A stretch of 64,000 bases of DNA, from the NCBI GenBank assembly GCA_030386875.1, contig CM059562.1, forward strand, positions 73,964,201 to 74,028,200. The letters run 5' to 3'. Within the stretch, counting starts at the first letter, position 1; each line of letters opens with the position of its first letter. This document shows, one piece after another, positions 1 to 13,589 of this stretch. The stretch is from Morinoia aosen (lineage: Eukaryota > Arthropoda > Malacostraca > Amphipoda > Talitridae). A program made the position numbers and the translations under genes. The notes beneath the pieces were generated by a model that saw nothing but the letters and a program-made list of their open reading frames with translations, had not been told where the DNA came from and searched no databases.

Positions 1-356
1 CGGTGTTAGGGCATGATTGCCGGTATGAAGGCACGACTGCCGGTGTTAGGGTATGACTGCCGGTGTTAGGGCATGACTGCCGGTGTTAGGGCATGACTGT
101 CGGTGTTAGGGCACGACTACCGGTGTTAGGGCATGACTGCCGGTGTTAGGGCACGACTGCCGGTGTTAGGGCATGACTGCCGGTGTTAGGGCACGACTGC
201 CGGTGTTAGGGCACGACTGCCGGTGTTAGGGAATGAATACCGGTGTGAAGGCACGACTGTCGGTGTTAGGGAATGACTGCCGGTGTTAGGGCACGACTGC
301 CGGTGTTAGGGCACGACTGCCAGAGTAAGGGCACGACTGCCGGTGTAAGGGCTTAT
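1..356. repeat. 20-bp minisatellite, truncated by window edge
   Basis: About 17 head-to-tail copies of a 20-bp unit (CGGTGTTAGGGCATGACTGC and variants). The commonest variation is C/T in GCACGACT versus GCATGACT. Copies near 230-260 and 310-350 are more diverged. The array is already running at base 1, so its true length is unknown. The unit contains TTAGGG but is not a telomere repeat. Confidence 0.95.
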
Positions 357-360
357 CTAC

Positions 361-1561
361 GAAAGGACCGTGCGTGACGGACGTACGTAGCGATCTTTTC
401 ATGAGCACAAGCCACAGTACTATTGTTATCAGTACGATATTTATAATTTTCTACTTTTATTTCTGAAAATGAAAGGGTATCATATGTCGAGGTTTCACTA
501 CCAAACCAAGTTTTTTAGGTTTTATTTAAGAGTTCAATGATTTCTTGGATTTCATTCATTTGTTCGAGAATTTCTAAGATATTACAAAACAGCTCGAGAA
601 TTTCTTTAATTTTACCTAACAGTCTAAAAACTTATTAGTTTTCGAGTTTTAGTCCTGGATTTTTTACGTGCCATATACTAGTCTTGATTTTTTCAAGTAT
701 GACCTCTTAGTCCGAAATTTCTCCAAGTTCTATCTGCTTACCGAGTTTTCCCTAGGTTATCATTACACGCTAGCTGCGTAAATGGTCTACTACATATGAG
801 ACATGCTATACGCAGGGTCTGCCGAATATGCGATCTGTTATGTACGAAATAAACCGTGTTCATTGTTTTATTACACTAACATGTCATTCTGTATACACTC
901 TCTTTGAAAGCCTTCTGCTTGCGTGGACGGGCGTGCTACATCGGCTTACAACATGCATTGTATGCGTCTTGCCTGGCTTGGCCTGAGTTAACGAGTTACT
1001 TAGTCTACTTACGTTGTGTAGTTTTGTTTTGCTTTTTTGGTTACCAGTTTCGAAATGAGTCAAGTAGGGAGCTATGATATTTTATGATGCTGTTTCTTTT
1101 ACTGATTATTCAGGAAAACACAATGCTTAAATTTGTCAGTTTATGTTTTCATGTTATAATTTCTTTCTTAGAAATTAGTTTCCTTCATTAATGGAACAAT
1201 GGCGAAATAAAATCCGTACTCGGAATTCATTTGTTGAATTTCAATTGAAGCCTTAAACCCCTGTGGTGAACCATTTCAGGTTGCAAAACCAAACTCTGCG
1301 GTACAGTTTGAGATTTTCAAGCCTTTCGTGTGCATAGCTTCTCCTTATCCTGAAGATGAATCAACATTTAAAATATACAAGGGTTTTAAACGTATGAAAA
1401 ATTTCAAAACATTTCCGAAAAGCCCTTCAGAGAAATTTCTTTTTGAGAGCAGAATCAAATTCTTGATAGTACGAGCCCCCGTGATTGCTACTTTAATTTC
1501 AACACGTGTGATGTTACTGTCGTTCTTATTTAGCAAACTCCCTCGAGACAGCAAACTGTAG
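361..1561. other. no supported gene
   Basis: AT-rich sequence with many stops in all frames. The short open frames here (under 125 codons) show no recognisable motif. Nothing else is supported. Confidence 0.6.
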
Positions 1562-1752
1562 TCCTTCTTAAGACCGTTACTCGCACACTTATTTTGTGAA
1601 CCACCACTAAACAGCAGAATGTATTTCTTTAAACCGTTTCTGGTACACTGATTTAATGGAACGCCAATAAACAGCAGAATATAATTATGCTTGGGACCGT
1701 TACCGTACACTCATTTAGTGAACCACCACTAAACAGCAGAATATTATTCTCG
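1562..1752. repeat. three tandem copies of a ~61-bp unit
   Basis: Three diverged copies share a core around AAACAGCAGAAT, ending at about 1620, 1680 and 1742 (periods 60 and 62). GTGAACCACCACTAA precedes the core in copies 1 and 3. Confidence 0.85.
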
Positions 1753-4350
1753 AGGCCGACATGAACACCTAAGCTTCTCACCTCGTCAAATACGTTGCCA
1801 AGCACTGAGGCAGCTGTTGCGTTCGCTGTAAATATGCTGCTTAGAGGCGACGTTGGTTCTCAAGAACGTCCCAACGCGTTAGGTGCTCAGAAGTTACATT
1901 GGTTTTTTCATCTCTCACCGAGCTCACGAGCCTCTAAGGAGATGTCCTCTGAAAACACCGATGCTAGAACCACTTCAGAAAATTGGCCGCGGGGATGAGT
2001 GCTATCTGAGAATGTGTTCAATTTGTTTGAAGCCACGGAGGATTGCCTCGTACAAGCCAGAGAAAATGATTCTGGGGCACCGCCCGCTCACATCACCGTT
2101 GCTCCTTTGTGCTCACGCCGAGGGTCGTAAAGAGAAAGAGGAGCCTCGCGTCCAGGTCTGCTATCTCTAAATAGAAGAAGCTCGTAAATAGCGCGACTTG
2201 CGCCAGCTGAAATAGCCAACAGCACCCTCTTACGTAACGAAATTGAACTACTTGATGAAAGAATGGCAAGTTCGCCGGAATGATATGAAGATGCAGTACT
2301 TTTGCTAAAGCTTGTCGAGGTTGTCGCATTTCAAACACAAAAAATGCTTTTCGTCGAGCCGAGAAAATAATTTCGCGTATATTTTGAGTCCTTTAACTGC
2401 ATGTATAGAAAGATTAATTTACAATGAATAATTTTTTTTGCTGAATCGCTGCGTGTAATTGCTGCACATCGGGCACTCGCAGTACTTCACGGGTATACTC
2501 ACCCCACACATTTGCTTTCCAACTTACGTATTCGCTAGAAAATACAGAATCATCTTGATTTAAACCATGACCCTCAGCATTTTATCAGCTGTTTGTTCCT
2601 ATTTTTATAACGAGCATCAATCATCTCTATCATCACCTTTATTTTTAACGTTTTTCCTGTAGCAATTTTATCAACCATTGCACACGAAATCCTCATCCTC
2701 CCTCCTTCTTTGACTCGAAAAAACAGAGAAAAACTTGAAGGTCCAACATTCGGGTCAGTGCGAGCTCCAGCCGTCAGTTTGATGAAAACAAAGAGCAAAG
2801 AAATCAAGGAGAGATTCTCTGCGGTGACCAAAAAACCTTTTGAGTTTGCTGCCATTTCACTTTGCCTTTTCAAAAGTTGTTTGGTGGCCTTGCGTGGATT
2901 TTTATCTCTTGAATTAGGGCTGGCTCTGAGATAAATGTGATCATTGCTAAGATCAAACACCGGTTGCAAATCTCGTGTAAAAAGATATTTTGGAAAATTT
3001 TAAAGGATTTCAGTTTTGTTTCATATATATAAGACAGGCAATAGTGATAGATGTTAGTACTCCAAGCTCCTAATACGTGGCTTCCGAATGTTAGCATTGG
3101 TTTTTAATACTGATCAATACATGTACATTTATTGAACATTTCTAATGACACCTCAAGCAAAAAAAGGGCAGTTGCTTTAAATTTGAGGTAACCTACGTTT
3201 CCTAACTTATTTTAATTTATATTTTAATAAGGTTTCTTCTATCGAAGATGACCTGGTTTCATTTTGAGTGACCACATTCTTTCCGCTCAAAAGGAAACCG
3301 TTTACTTAAAGCACGAAGGAAATAAGGATTACTGAGGAAAAAGGGAAAACAAATTGGTCAGGGGTGAGTGGAAACAACAGTGGAAAAAGCCATCGGTAAG
3401 TACTCACCCGGAGTTCCTCATGGAATCATCATCAGGAGCTGATAAAAAAGAAGCACGAACTTCGTGCATTTGAGGAAAGCTGCGCGAAAAAAATTTAATC
3501 AGGCGCTTGATGAGCATTTTTTTTACCGCGTATTCACTTAATTTCAAAAAGGGTATTGGTTATGAGGATAAAAAGAAAACAAATATTTTCATGATGGAAT
3601 AGCCTTCATTAGACACGGAGGTGAGCGGGATACTTTAGTGATGAGCATCAGGTTTCTGAATTACAGCGCGATCTATCTAATTTCTGTGGCACAACTTTGT
3701 GTTAACGGAGCACACTATGAAGTTGCAAATATCTTGCTTCAGCTGGTGGAAGTTCTAGGCAGCTTCTCGATCACTTCTAATAACTAACTATGGAATTAAG
3801 AGGTGTCTCAATTTTTTTTAATGTAAATTAGTTCAAGAACACCACTGTAATTGAGATCGGCTTGCTCAAGTTTTAAATCTCAAGTCTCTGACTAGGTCTT
3901 ATCAATATAATTAGGTAGCTATTCTATTTCTGAAATATTTCTGAATATGTGAACTCGAAAAGGCACCAAATACATCATGAAGAGCACGGGACATGTTTAG
4001 GACGTTGGCTCCATATATAGCCGATGTTGTACCTCAGTTTCACTTATTTCACGAGACGTGGTGAGACTGTGATTTTATACTCCTGAAATTATTCCCTTGA
4101 AATGATTTGCTTGGATGACCTCATGCTCGTTATTTGCCCCAGTTTATTCTGTGCCATGTTCTCTATTATTTTATCGCCGTCATTCGCATAAGATTCAGGA
4201 AACTTTATATACAAAATAGGAAAGTTCCGGTCTGTTTAAGTCACTTTCAGAAATTTGGTTGAAGACTATGTATAGAGACGCAAAAATTTAGTTGAGGAAT
4301 TAAAAAAAGCAAAATATCGTTACTTATTTATTTGAGGTGAAAAACAACTA
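1753..4350. other. no supported gene
   Basis: No convincing coding sequence. The largest open frames (95-131 codons near 1883-2970, both strands) overlap each other and have no domain I recognise. No RNA gene or mobile element was seen. Confidence 0.55.
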
Positions 4351-4352
4351 TC

Positions 4353-5027
4353 AAGATTTTATTTTAAGAATTCTGAAAAATGTGCTCATATTCACAAGTA
4401 ATTCATTCTTCCCACACAAACCCTTCCCGGGCTCAAAAGAAGAGTCTTGGTTTGTGATCAGCCTCTTGTTCAACATTATTCTCCGTTGAATTCACCTTAA
4501 TATGATCATGTTTGGCTAGACACTTCAAGGTAAATATTAAAAATTCCATGAGAACGTCACCAACATGGGCGCCGCCGCATGTCCTCGCGCGGTCATAACA
4601 AAGGAGAAACATTCAAGCGCATGCTCTCAAATTCTGGACTGCGGAATGAGACGTGAAATCTAATCCTCAGCGGAAATTAAAGCTCTCGTTCTAATCCTGG
4701 ATTTATGGCACTGCAATAAACAACGTTCATGAAACGTGGATTGACGGACGTGCGGTTGTGCGCTGTCGCACATGCAGTCAGCTTTAGAAGGGGACGAATT
4801 TACGCTCGTTGATCATTTCGTTTTCGTTGGAATTTAAGAGTATTTAAACACCGTTACCTGCTTATTTGACGTACGATAATCTACTACCACGATTGAATTT
4901 TAAGAATTCTGAAAAATGGGCTCAAATTCACAATTAAATGTTCCTTCCCAGATAAACCCTTTATTATGCCCGTGCTGAAAAGGAGGGCCTTGGTTTGTGT
5001 TCAGCCTCTTTTTAAAACTAGTTCAAA
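4353..5027. repeat. diverged direct repeat pair, ~130 bp each
   Basis: The segment at 4353-4482 recurs at about 4886-5027. Both contain TTTTAAGAATTCTGAAAAAT, then CTCA-A-ATTCACAA, CTTCCCA-A-AAACCCTT and CTTGGTTTGTG-TCAGCCTCTT. Identity is roughly 75-80% by eye with small indels. The copies lie in the same orientation about 535 bp apart. Confidence 0.75.
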
Positions 5028-7229
5028 TCAAAACACTGCAATCACTTTCAACTCACCGTAATTGAAGAATCTCTTTCTCAAAAATGGTTCTCATCTCTTT
5101 ATAATTTCCTAAGTGTTTTTTTGGTACTCTGTGAGAGCATTCAAAAAGGTCTTTGATTAAATTTTTACAAGTACACTTAATATCGCTTCAATATCCAGAC
5201 TTTGGCTCATTCCCAACTCCCTAGATGAATTACTCCTGAGAAAAACTTTCCTTTTTAGAGCTTCGAGGTTTCAAGGGAACAGCATTCTTCGTTCAGAAAT
5301 GAGTTGATCGTAACTGGTTTCTGAATCCTATAGAAAGAGAGAAAAACACCTCGGGAACAGAACAGAAATAGTTCACTGGGAGCGTCCTGTAGGGTGGCTC
5401 ACGATAAAAATATTTTACTCCTAATATGAGCATATCAGAATATAGGGTAGTAAAACATAAAACTGTAAATTAAGGAATTTAATGATGAAATTGCAATTTT
5501 TCGCTTTCTCTGGAATGGTAGTAGTTGATTAATGAAATAGATTGTACAAGAAGGCTGGACTATAAACTTATCCAAGAAGGGTAGAAATGACTCAAGAAGG
5601 GTGAATTATGAAAGTAATGGTGGGAGCGGTCTTTCGCTTTTAGTAGAACATGCATCCTGTATGTAGAGCGTCTGACACACAGTTGGTGGTATCGTATTCG
5701 AGATGTTAGGCAGACGTCCAATGTAACTCAAAATTGCACGTCAGTGTCACTCGGTATTTGCGAGTTGATAGATGCACGGAGTGAATGAGAACTAAGCCCA
5801 AAGGAACTGAGGTAGGTCATGAAATTTTAAAATGCGTTACTTTGCAGTACGTATTACTGCACGGATTTGTTCAACAGGAGAAATAGTTTTCGAGGGCACA
5901 ATTACACTCTATTCTCAATCGACGACAGATATGAATGTATTCTAATTTTTGCTGTTCTCATATAAGTTGATTCAACGGAAATTAATTAGCTCGAGAACAA
6001 ATTAAACTCTGAACTAAGACGCAGCCTTTGAGTTCTTTTTTTCCACTTATCAAAAAGAGAAAATTCGACTCAAGCAAATTTAGCGCTTCAAATTAACTTG
6101 TTTGTTTTTCCACAAGTGCCGAGGCATTTTACATTGGGACTATGTTCCAAAAATGAAGATCGTGCATCTAAAGATAACGGTGGAATTGTGCCTTTAGTGA
6201 AATTGCTGCATATTTTCATGATAAATTATAATTTTTCTATTTCCCATTTTATGAACAAACATAATTTTTCCCTTCTTTTTTCAAAAGTTACTCGTCATTG
6301 TTCACGAGAGAGATGTGGCGTTTCTAAGCCTTTACTGTCTTATAAAGAAAATATAAACTAAGATAAAGGTATTACAAACATCAGAGGAAATTCCAAGTTG
6401 ATTTTTGTCCAAAAAAGAGACAACAAAGCAAAGTCATCACCGGAACTCACAATGTTTTCCTTTCTTGAATATTTTAGAAAAATTCAGGTGCCCAAAACTA
6501 TCCTTGTCCCTCAAGTGTAACGTGTGTGTTCTCCTGCCAAAGACCGCACATCGATCCAACTTCAATACAAGATGAACGCCAGTGTTATTCAGTCTCACTT
6601 TACAGTGCTCACCTTGTTTCACAAAGTTCACCGAATGCTGCTTCTTCCTCCAATATTAAACTTCCAACCGTTTGGTCGAGTCTTTTTATTTATTCGCTAG
6701 AATCAGAAGGAATGGGAGATTACCAACTAGTAATATCGTAACCAATTATACTTAAAATGCTTAAATTCTTCAAGAATTTATGTTAATTCTTCAGAATATT
6801 TTGAAACGTAATTTACGAAGACGATGGCTAACAACGACTTGAATGCACTGACTTAAATCTTATACATGAAGCCCAAATTACACGTCGATAAAAACAATAC
6901 TATAAATTTCCAGCTGCTACAAAACGATTGCAAGAATGGGGTCATGACAATGACATCTGATCCTCTAATCTTGAAAGTTGATCTCACAATTGCTGCCACA
7001 ACTTGCGGCTCCGACAAAAACCCACGAAACTCGTTCCCAGAGTTTATCAATTCATGTTGTTTATATTGTCAAGGTTGATGGTGGTGCCGTAGCAGTACAA
7101 CGATAGTGGCCCTACAAATTCCCGGGGTTGTTTGTAAATTAAATGTTATGGCAGGCGGGCGGTGGACAGTACCGCCCGCTGTAAGCGCCTTATGGGATGC
7201 ATTGTCATGCTTCGGGGCTATATTGCGCC
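5028..7229. other. no supported gene
   Basis: AT-rich DNA. Short open frames at 6098-6361, 6526-6741 and 6866-7078 show no recognisable protein family. Nothing else is supported. Confidence 0.55.
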
Positions 7230-7560
7230 GCTTCTGCCGCTGCCGCCTCTTGCTGAGGCTGCTGCCTCTTGCTGAGGCTGCTGTCTCTTGTTTAGGTTGC
7301 TGCCTCTTGCTGAGGTTGTTACTTCTTGCTGAGGCTGCTGCCTCTTGCTGAGGCTGCTGCCTCTTGCTGAGGCTGCTGCCTCTTGCTGAGGTTGTTACCT
7401 CTGGGTGAGGTTGTAACCTCTTGCTGAGGTTGTAACCTCTAGCTGAGGCTACAGTCTCTTGCTGAGGCTACAGTCTCTTGCTGAGGCTACTGTCTCTTGC
7501 TGAGGCTGCTGCCTCTTGCTGAGGCTGCTGCCTCTTGCTGAGGAAGATGCCTCTTGCTAA
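7230..7560. repeat. 19-bp minisatellite
   Basis: About 17 copies of GAGGCTGCTGCCTCTTGCT and variants, with GTTGTTAC or CTACAGTC replacing the GCTGCTGC part in the middle copies. The unit is 19 bp, so a reading frame shifts on every copy. The Leu-rich open frame entering the array from 7106 is a by-product. Confidence 0.93.
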
Positions 7561-8550
7561 TAAGGTTGAGATTTCAAATTGGTGTTCGTGTCGTGAGGTG
7601 AGTTTGTCACCCTGTATACCGCGACGCAACCAAGCAGAGCACTCAATGTTACCTCTGTCTTGTATAAAGTGTGTTTGTTGATGTTTTCATGTTTTTGTTC
7701 TGCCAGGCCCGAGAATTTATTGAAAAAGGACAACATGGGGGTCGTGACTGTTAATAATTGGAGGCAGGCTTTGGCGTGGGAGATATCCAAACGCTGTTTG
7801 TAGGTGTTCATTGAGAGGGTTGGTGACTTGAGCAGGGACGCGATGGTTTAATTCTGCTATGCCATCGGTGATGTGTTAAAGTTCCTGATATGGAATAGAT
7901 TATATTGCTCCTTCCTCTTTGGTATTATCTTGGAATGTATTGTGGAGTGTTCACAACCTGCGTGTGTTGATGGCGTTTTGTGCTGATTGCGAGCACTATG
8001 TTATTAGATGTAAAGAAATTACATAAACTTGCCATTTCCCCGTAATTTTGAAAGAGGGACGTTGAGTTCAGGTGAATGTAGTTTGCTGCCACAGTGTCGT
8101 CTTGAAATACTACATAATGCTAATGGGAATGTATTTTAGAACAAGGCGCATGTTATGGTTGAAAATGAAGCTGAGTTGCCAGAGATATTTCACAGCTTTC
8201 TTTTAATTTTCTCAAGAATTATTTGTTCAAGGTTTTTCTTCTTTCAGAGCCGTCGATAAGCCGGAGAATTTAGTGATATACAGAGTAAATTTCTAGATTT
8301 AAACTTAGTTAGGGTATTTTTTATGGGCTATCTGAACAGGATTTGTAGGATTTGTAAAAACCAATAGTACTTCAAATTTATTTGTATTCAAAACACAATA
8401 AACTCATGTTGTGGGAGATGGATGCGTAATGTAGCTTCATATTGCCGCAGCTGCTTCATGCTTCAGCTTCCCCAAGAGGCCGCTGTTATTCATGCTGCTG
8501 CAGTCGCCTCATACTACAGGTGCTTCATTACATAATTATTCAATGCCCTG
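7561..8550. other. no supported gene
   Basis: No coding sequence, RNA gene or mobile element recognised. Confidence 0.55.
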
Positions 8551-8784
8551 GCAGCTGTTTACGCTGCAGCCGCAGCTGCTCACCAAACAATCGTGTCTAA
8601 CTCCTCAACTTCTAATACTACTGGCCTTCACAAACTCTGTTATGATATCCCTTAAAACATCACCTACCTAAATATAAATCTGCAAATTTACTCCACATAC
8701 CACCAAACACTGTAACACCAAAGCTGTTTACGCTGCAGCCGCAGCTGCCCACTAAACAAGCGTGGCTCACTCCTCAACTTCCCA
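8551..8784. repeat. direct repeat pair, ~60 bp, 172 bp apart
   Basis: GCTGTTTACGCTGCAGCCGC occurs at 8551 and 8723. Both are followed by AGCTG-CCAC-AAACAA-CGTG-CT and ACTCCTCAACTTC. The surrounding 8450-8600 is rich in CTGCAG/CAGCTG palindromes. Confidence 0.8.
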
Positions 8785-10286
8785 TTCCAGTTATCTTTCA
8801 AGTTTATCTACGGCGGGGCAGCTGGGAGAGACTAGACCTGGTCCTTGATGTTACCACGTTGACTGCCATGGGTTAAACTGAAGTTCAATATTCAACTCAA
8901 ATATATCAATTCAAAAGCTGTAAGTAATTTTATAAATACCAAACATTAACTGGATTCACTAAATATCATTAATTTCAAATGATTGTTAAAATCTTTCAAA
9001 TGAACAATCGACGGGTCGTTCTGCCGCAGGAAGAACTTAGGCACGCCCATCGATGGATCGTATCGCAGGTAACGTGTTAATGTTAAAAATCAGTCGTATT
9101 CATCTGAAAAAAATCCTCTCCATTAGAAAGAACGATGCCCCTTGAGAGGGAGGGCTTATATGGGTTATGCAGGGTTATGCAGTGACCATTGTGCAGTGAC
9201 CCAGATGCAATAACTGACTGCTCTCATGGATGCCTTGGTGTCTACGACAATGGCTGTAATTGAAATTTAACAAAATTAGACTGTTCATTGTGATTCCCTA
9301 ATTTCAGTAATTTGCTATTGCAGTTCGATAAATTAATATTAACCTGAGTAAAGAAACTATTTCCATCTAATATTTTTACTGTGAGAACTTTATATGCTTT
9401 TCTGTCGGGGATTTCTACTATATGGTTATTTATTGTAATTGGGATTATTTTCTTTTGATCTAAAATTAATTTCGGCTGAAAGATCCGTTTGAATTCCCTT
9501 AAACTATTCTTCGGACGCCTAGCTCATAGTTAATGAATTAGGCTAGTGATTTTCAAATATTTAAGCAAAGCTATGCACTGTACCACTTGTATTTGTTAGT
9601 ATTTGTTATCCAGTTAACGGTGCCTCAATTTTAGTGTCGAGCTGATGGCAATCATGCCGAGGTCTGACGCATCTGTGCCCGTAGGTTAAAAGCAAGGACC
9701 AGAAAAACGAGAGCTGCAGGGAATTGGAAACGTGTCACGATGCCATCAGTTCATTTACGCGTCTTTCTAACTTTCGAAGCAGGGGTTCGGTTCACAGAGT
9801 TCAGACCTTGTTGAGGAAATGTTTCCGAGTGACACTCCAAAGTATCCGACGCCAATGGCCTGCGATGTTTTGGAGCGTTTCGTTTGGGGGCAAATATGGA
9901 CGACCCAACGAGGCTGAGGCCTGAACTTCCATTTAAATCAGCCTCCACAAACGGCACATCGGTAGCGCTGCCTTGAATTTGATTGCTTGGGTCGCAGTTC
10001 GTCGGGAAAGTTATATTTCATGTTCAGCTTTACCAGGAAAATCACGAGAGAGAAAGAAATTCGTGATTTTTCGTCTGTAATTTTTTTAAATATAGGTAGG
10101 AAAACAAAAAATGAATAAGAACAAAAAAAAAAAAAATGAGAGGAACATGACTCGTTAAAAAAACGCGAAATGTCTGGCAGATTGTTTATTTCAACATGGA
10201 TACAAGTGTGCCTTGAAGAGAACGTTTTTCATCGTTTTCATGTGCTGTCATTACTTTTATAATTGTGCCTGTCGATGTGCCCGGGA
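8785..10286. other. no supported gene; A14 tract
   Basis: No gene recognised. A run of 14 A lies at 10123-10136 in an A-rich stretch. I could not identify a retroposed element ending there. The overlapping 66-68 codon frames at 9724-9957 run on opposite strands and show no motif. Confidence 0.5.
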
Positions 10287-10772
10287 TTGACTTCTATTCT
10301 TTTTCTTAGTTCCATAGAGTAACTGAGACGGTTGAGAGCTATTTGTTTCTTTAGTTCCAGAGAGTACCTGAGACAATCGGCTATTGTTTCCTTAGCTCCA
10401 GAGAGCAATTGAGACGATTGGTAACTAGTTGTTTCATTTATTTCTATAGAGTAACTGAGATGATTGGTTGCGATTTGTTTCTTTAGTTCCACAGAGATAA
10501 ATGAGACTATTGATCGCTGTTTGTTTCCTTAGTTCCAGAGAGTACTTGAAACAATCGGAGGCTGTTTGTTTCTTTAGCCCCAGAAAGTAACCGAGATGAT
10601 TGACCGTTGTTTGTTTCCTTAGCTTCAGAGAGTACCTGAGGCAATCCGTCGCAATTTGTTTCCTTAGTTCAGAGAGTAACTAAAACAACTGACCGCTATT
10701 TGTTTCCTTAGTTCCAGAGAGTAACTGAGACAATTGACCGCTATTCGTTTCCTTAGTCCCAAGAGCAACATA
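10287..10772. repeat. 45-bp minisatellite with open antisense frame
   Basis: Ten to eleven degenerate copies with core TTAGTTCCAGAGAGTAACTG. Core starts fall at 10351, 10392, 10438, 10483, 10529, 10574, 10619, 10664, 10708 and 10753, almost all 44-46 bp apart. Because 45 is a multiple of three, the minus strand reads as a 15-residue repeat resembling LSYSLELRKQIAVNC through several copies. The two longest stretches (10846-10664 and 10492-10238) are in the same frame, separated by stops and single-base slips. I treat this as satellite DNA, not a gene. Confidence 0.85.
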
Positions 10773-13589
10773 CGCAGTCGGGCGGGTGCGCACGCGATGA
10801 GCGCCAGGTGCAGTTGAGGACGTTCAGGTGCCGCAACGAGCGCCACTCAGCGATCGCCCAAATTAAGTTTGCTGCTCGTCCCGTCTGTTATAGTCCGCCC
10901 TTTGTTCGTGATTAAAATCAACCAAATTCAGAACGCGAGGTAATTAATGCAATAATAAACTGGTGGCGGTGTTGACAGACGCGGCAGCTGGGAGTCCCTC
11001 CTGCCACCGGCGTCCTAAAATGAGGGAAGCATGAGGCCAGAATGTATTTGACAGACGAGGTTCATGGATCACGGTGTGGCGACCCCGAGTAAGGACATTT
11101 GCAAATTTGTGTTTTTATGTCCTCACTGTGTTGGGTCTGGTCTTTTCTTTTATGTTGAATTGTTTTTTTTTAAGTTTTTCTCTAGGTAATGTAGCCCTAA
11201 TAATGTTTTCGTAAATTGTTCTGTCTCTCTTTGCAAAAATCACCAATTAATTTTCGTGCGAGTCATGTTGAATATCTTACAACGCATCTGTGTTGAAAAT
11301 TGAACTACTCATTGCCTACATATCAGTGAGTAGAAGCGATGACGATTTGTTCATCACAATTCAGTTTCGAGTTAAAAGTCGCATCAATCTCAAGAAAAAT
11401 AGAACTAATTTAAGGCTCATCACTTGATAATTCAACAAAAAAATAAGGTTAAAGTCAAGCTCAAGCTGAATCAAATGAACACAACACTTAAATTGAAAAT
11501 TATTTTCCCGATGTTATGCTTTTTTTCTGAATAAGAACCATCAACATTTTTTTCACTTCACTGTTGATTTCTCAACATCCGCCATCATGATAACGAACGA
11601 ATGTCTGCGGCACTCTTAACCATCATTTTACTCATTAATTTTTATCCAGCATTCTAGTAACATTATTTAAAATCAACCAGGCATCCTCATAATCAATCGA
11701 TTCCCTAAAGGCCGGGCTTCACTTACGAGGGCCGAGCTTATGGAGCCATTGAGGTCTGGGACACGTGAGAGGCGTTGCCCTGGCGTCGTAAAAGTGCTCA
11801 GTTGCGGGCAGGTCGATGCCCCGTGAGAGGGTTCACTGTAGTTCTACTTTGCATGGAAATATCAGCGTCTCAACTTTGTTCTAAGCTTTGCCTAGCATGG
11901 ATTTATTCAGTAAATGTAATGGCGGTGCAGCCATGAATGCGTAAAGGATGTGACTTCTTAGCATAGCTTCGACCTTTGAAGGAAGGAAATCTTCGTCGTC
12001 TGTCTTTGACCCTCCTGTAAGTTAGGAAAGCCGAGTCTCAATCGGTCGAGGTTAACTGACTCATAAAAACCCCGAAGAGAGACTGACTGTCCTCTACTAC
12101 AAGGAAGATAAAACTGGCTCACTGTTGGAATGCTGGAATATGTTTATTCCGCTGCGCTTAGAAGAAATAAAGTCAACGTACAGTAACCCGCACACAGCCA
12201 TAAGTTGCACATCACTCGTCACTGTGTTCCGCAAAGACCGAGGGAACTTGGAAGCTCTGTTTCGAATTTGCCTACTTTTTTCTAAGGTAATTCATTCTTG
12301 TTTACGGATGATACCAGTTAAAATCATTGTTTATTTTTATAATATGATAGGTTTAAATTTTTTTTCGTGTTTTGCTTCACTTAAAATTCACCCCTTCTTA
12401 GTATGATTGTTAAGAAATGTTGAACATACGTTGTGGTTGTAAAATAATAGAAAAGGAACTGAAATGCTGTCAATGCCTGTTTTTGGACGATTTGAAAGTA
12501 TCTTAAATAACATAATATTGACGAAACATTTTCAGTTAAACAATCACTGAAGGAACTTCGAGGTTGTATCTGCACTTCTTTCAAAAACTTCACACTGAAG
12601 TTCATCGTTCACCTGCGATGGAGTAATGAATTCGAGGCTCTCAAAAAAAAAAAAAAATCAAATCACAATTGAATGACAGTAAACGAAACATGAATCTCAT
12701 CTATAAGCCTGATCAAGATCTGATCTCGAATCAACAAAAAGAACTCGCTTTACGCTGTCTCCTCGCTTCCATTCTGATCTTGTAATTAGAGTTCTATTCA
12801 CATCTCTATCATCACATTCTAACTCCAGACTCGAAAGCACTGCTATGTTCGATTTTGTGTCCGACTGTTTAGCCTGGTACTCAGAATGCGAGCTAATCTC
12901 CCACTAAAACAACTGGCAATATTGCTCTGAACAGTTTAGGTTCTCGTGTGCTCCATAAGAGGAAAGCTTAAAATGCACAGCTGCTGAGACGCTATTTCCT
13001 AGTGTGAAACTGCTGGCATTTAATCCACGTAACGATTAGGTTTTGTTAGAGCCCTTAAAGACGCTCACGGGGAATAAAATGTAGATTAGGTCACTTGGCT
13101 CCCAGCCTGAAGTTGCGCCGTGCCTCAAGAGAAGTAATGCTGCGATTCATTACTTTCTGCTCAGCGAGCGCCGTAACTTACAGGACTTGTGTTGCCGTAA
13201 CTTGAAATGCTCCTGAGCTCAGTCCAAATTACCTTCGGCGATGATTCAATGTTAACAATTAGGAAGTTCACTACGCAGTTGCTTCGGTCCACGTATAATT
13301 AAATTAACATTTAACGACCAAACCCATTAGAATTACTGATTTAATGAATGGTATTTTCCAGGAGTCGGCTAAATTTATCTCCGCTCGATAAGTCGTATAA
13401 TGGGTGTTGGATTTTTCTTCAAAAGTCTGACTTACGTAATATGTCATCACATGAAGTACTAAACAGAAAGATCCATAAAATACCATACTTCTCAGCCACT
13501 ATCCTGCCATTTGCAAGTACACTACGTTCTTGTATGAACATGCAAGTTGAAACTTAGGTTGTCGAGTGTCGCTCTTGTGCGGGTTATGT
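10773..13589. other. no supported gene; A15 tract
   Basis: No recognisable coding sequence. Open frames at 12125-12406 (+) and 12381-12605 (-) have no motif. A run of 15 A lies at 12643-12657. Confidence 0.5.

Noticed and set aside
1..356. CRISPR array or telomere
   Set aside because: There are no unique spacers between repeats, and the unit merely contains TTAGGG within a 20-bp minisatellite.
7106..7351. 81-codon plus-strand Leu/Ala-rich frame
   Set aside because: Runs into the 19-bp array and owes its length to it.
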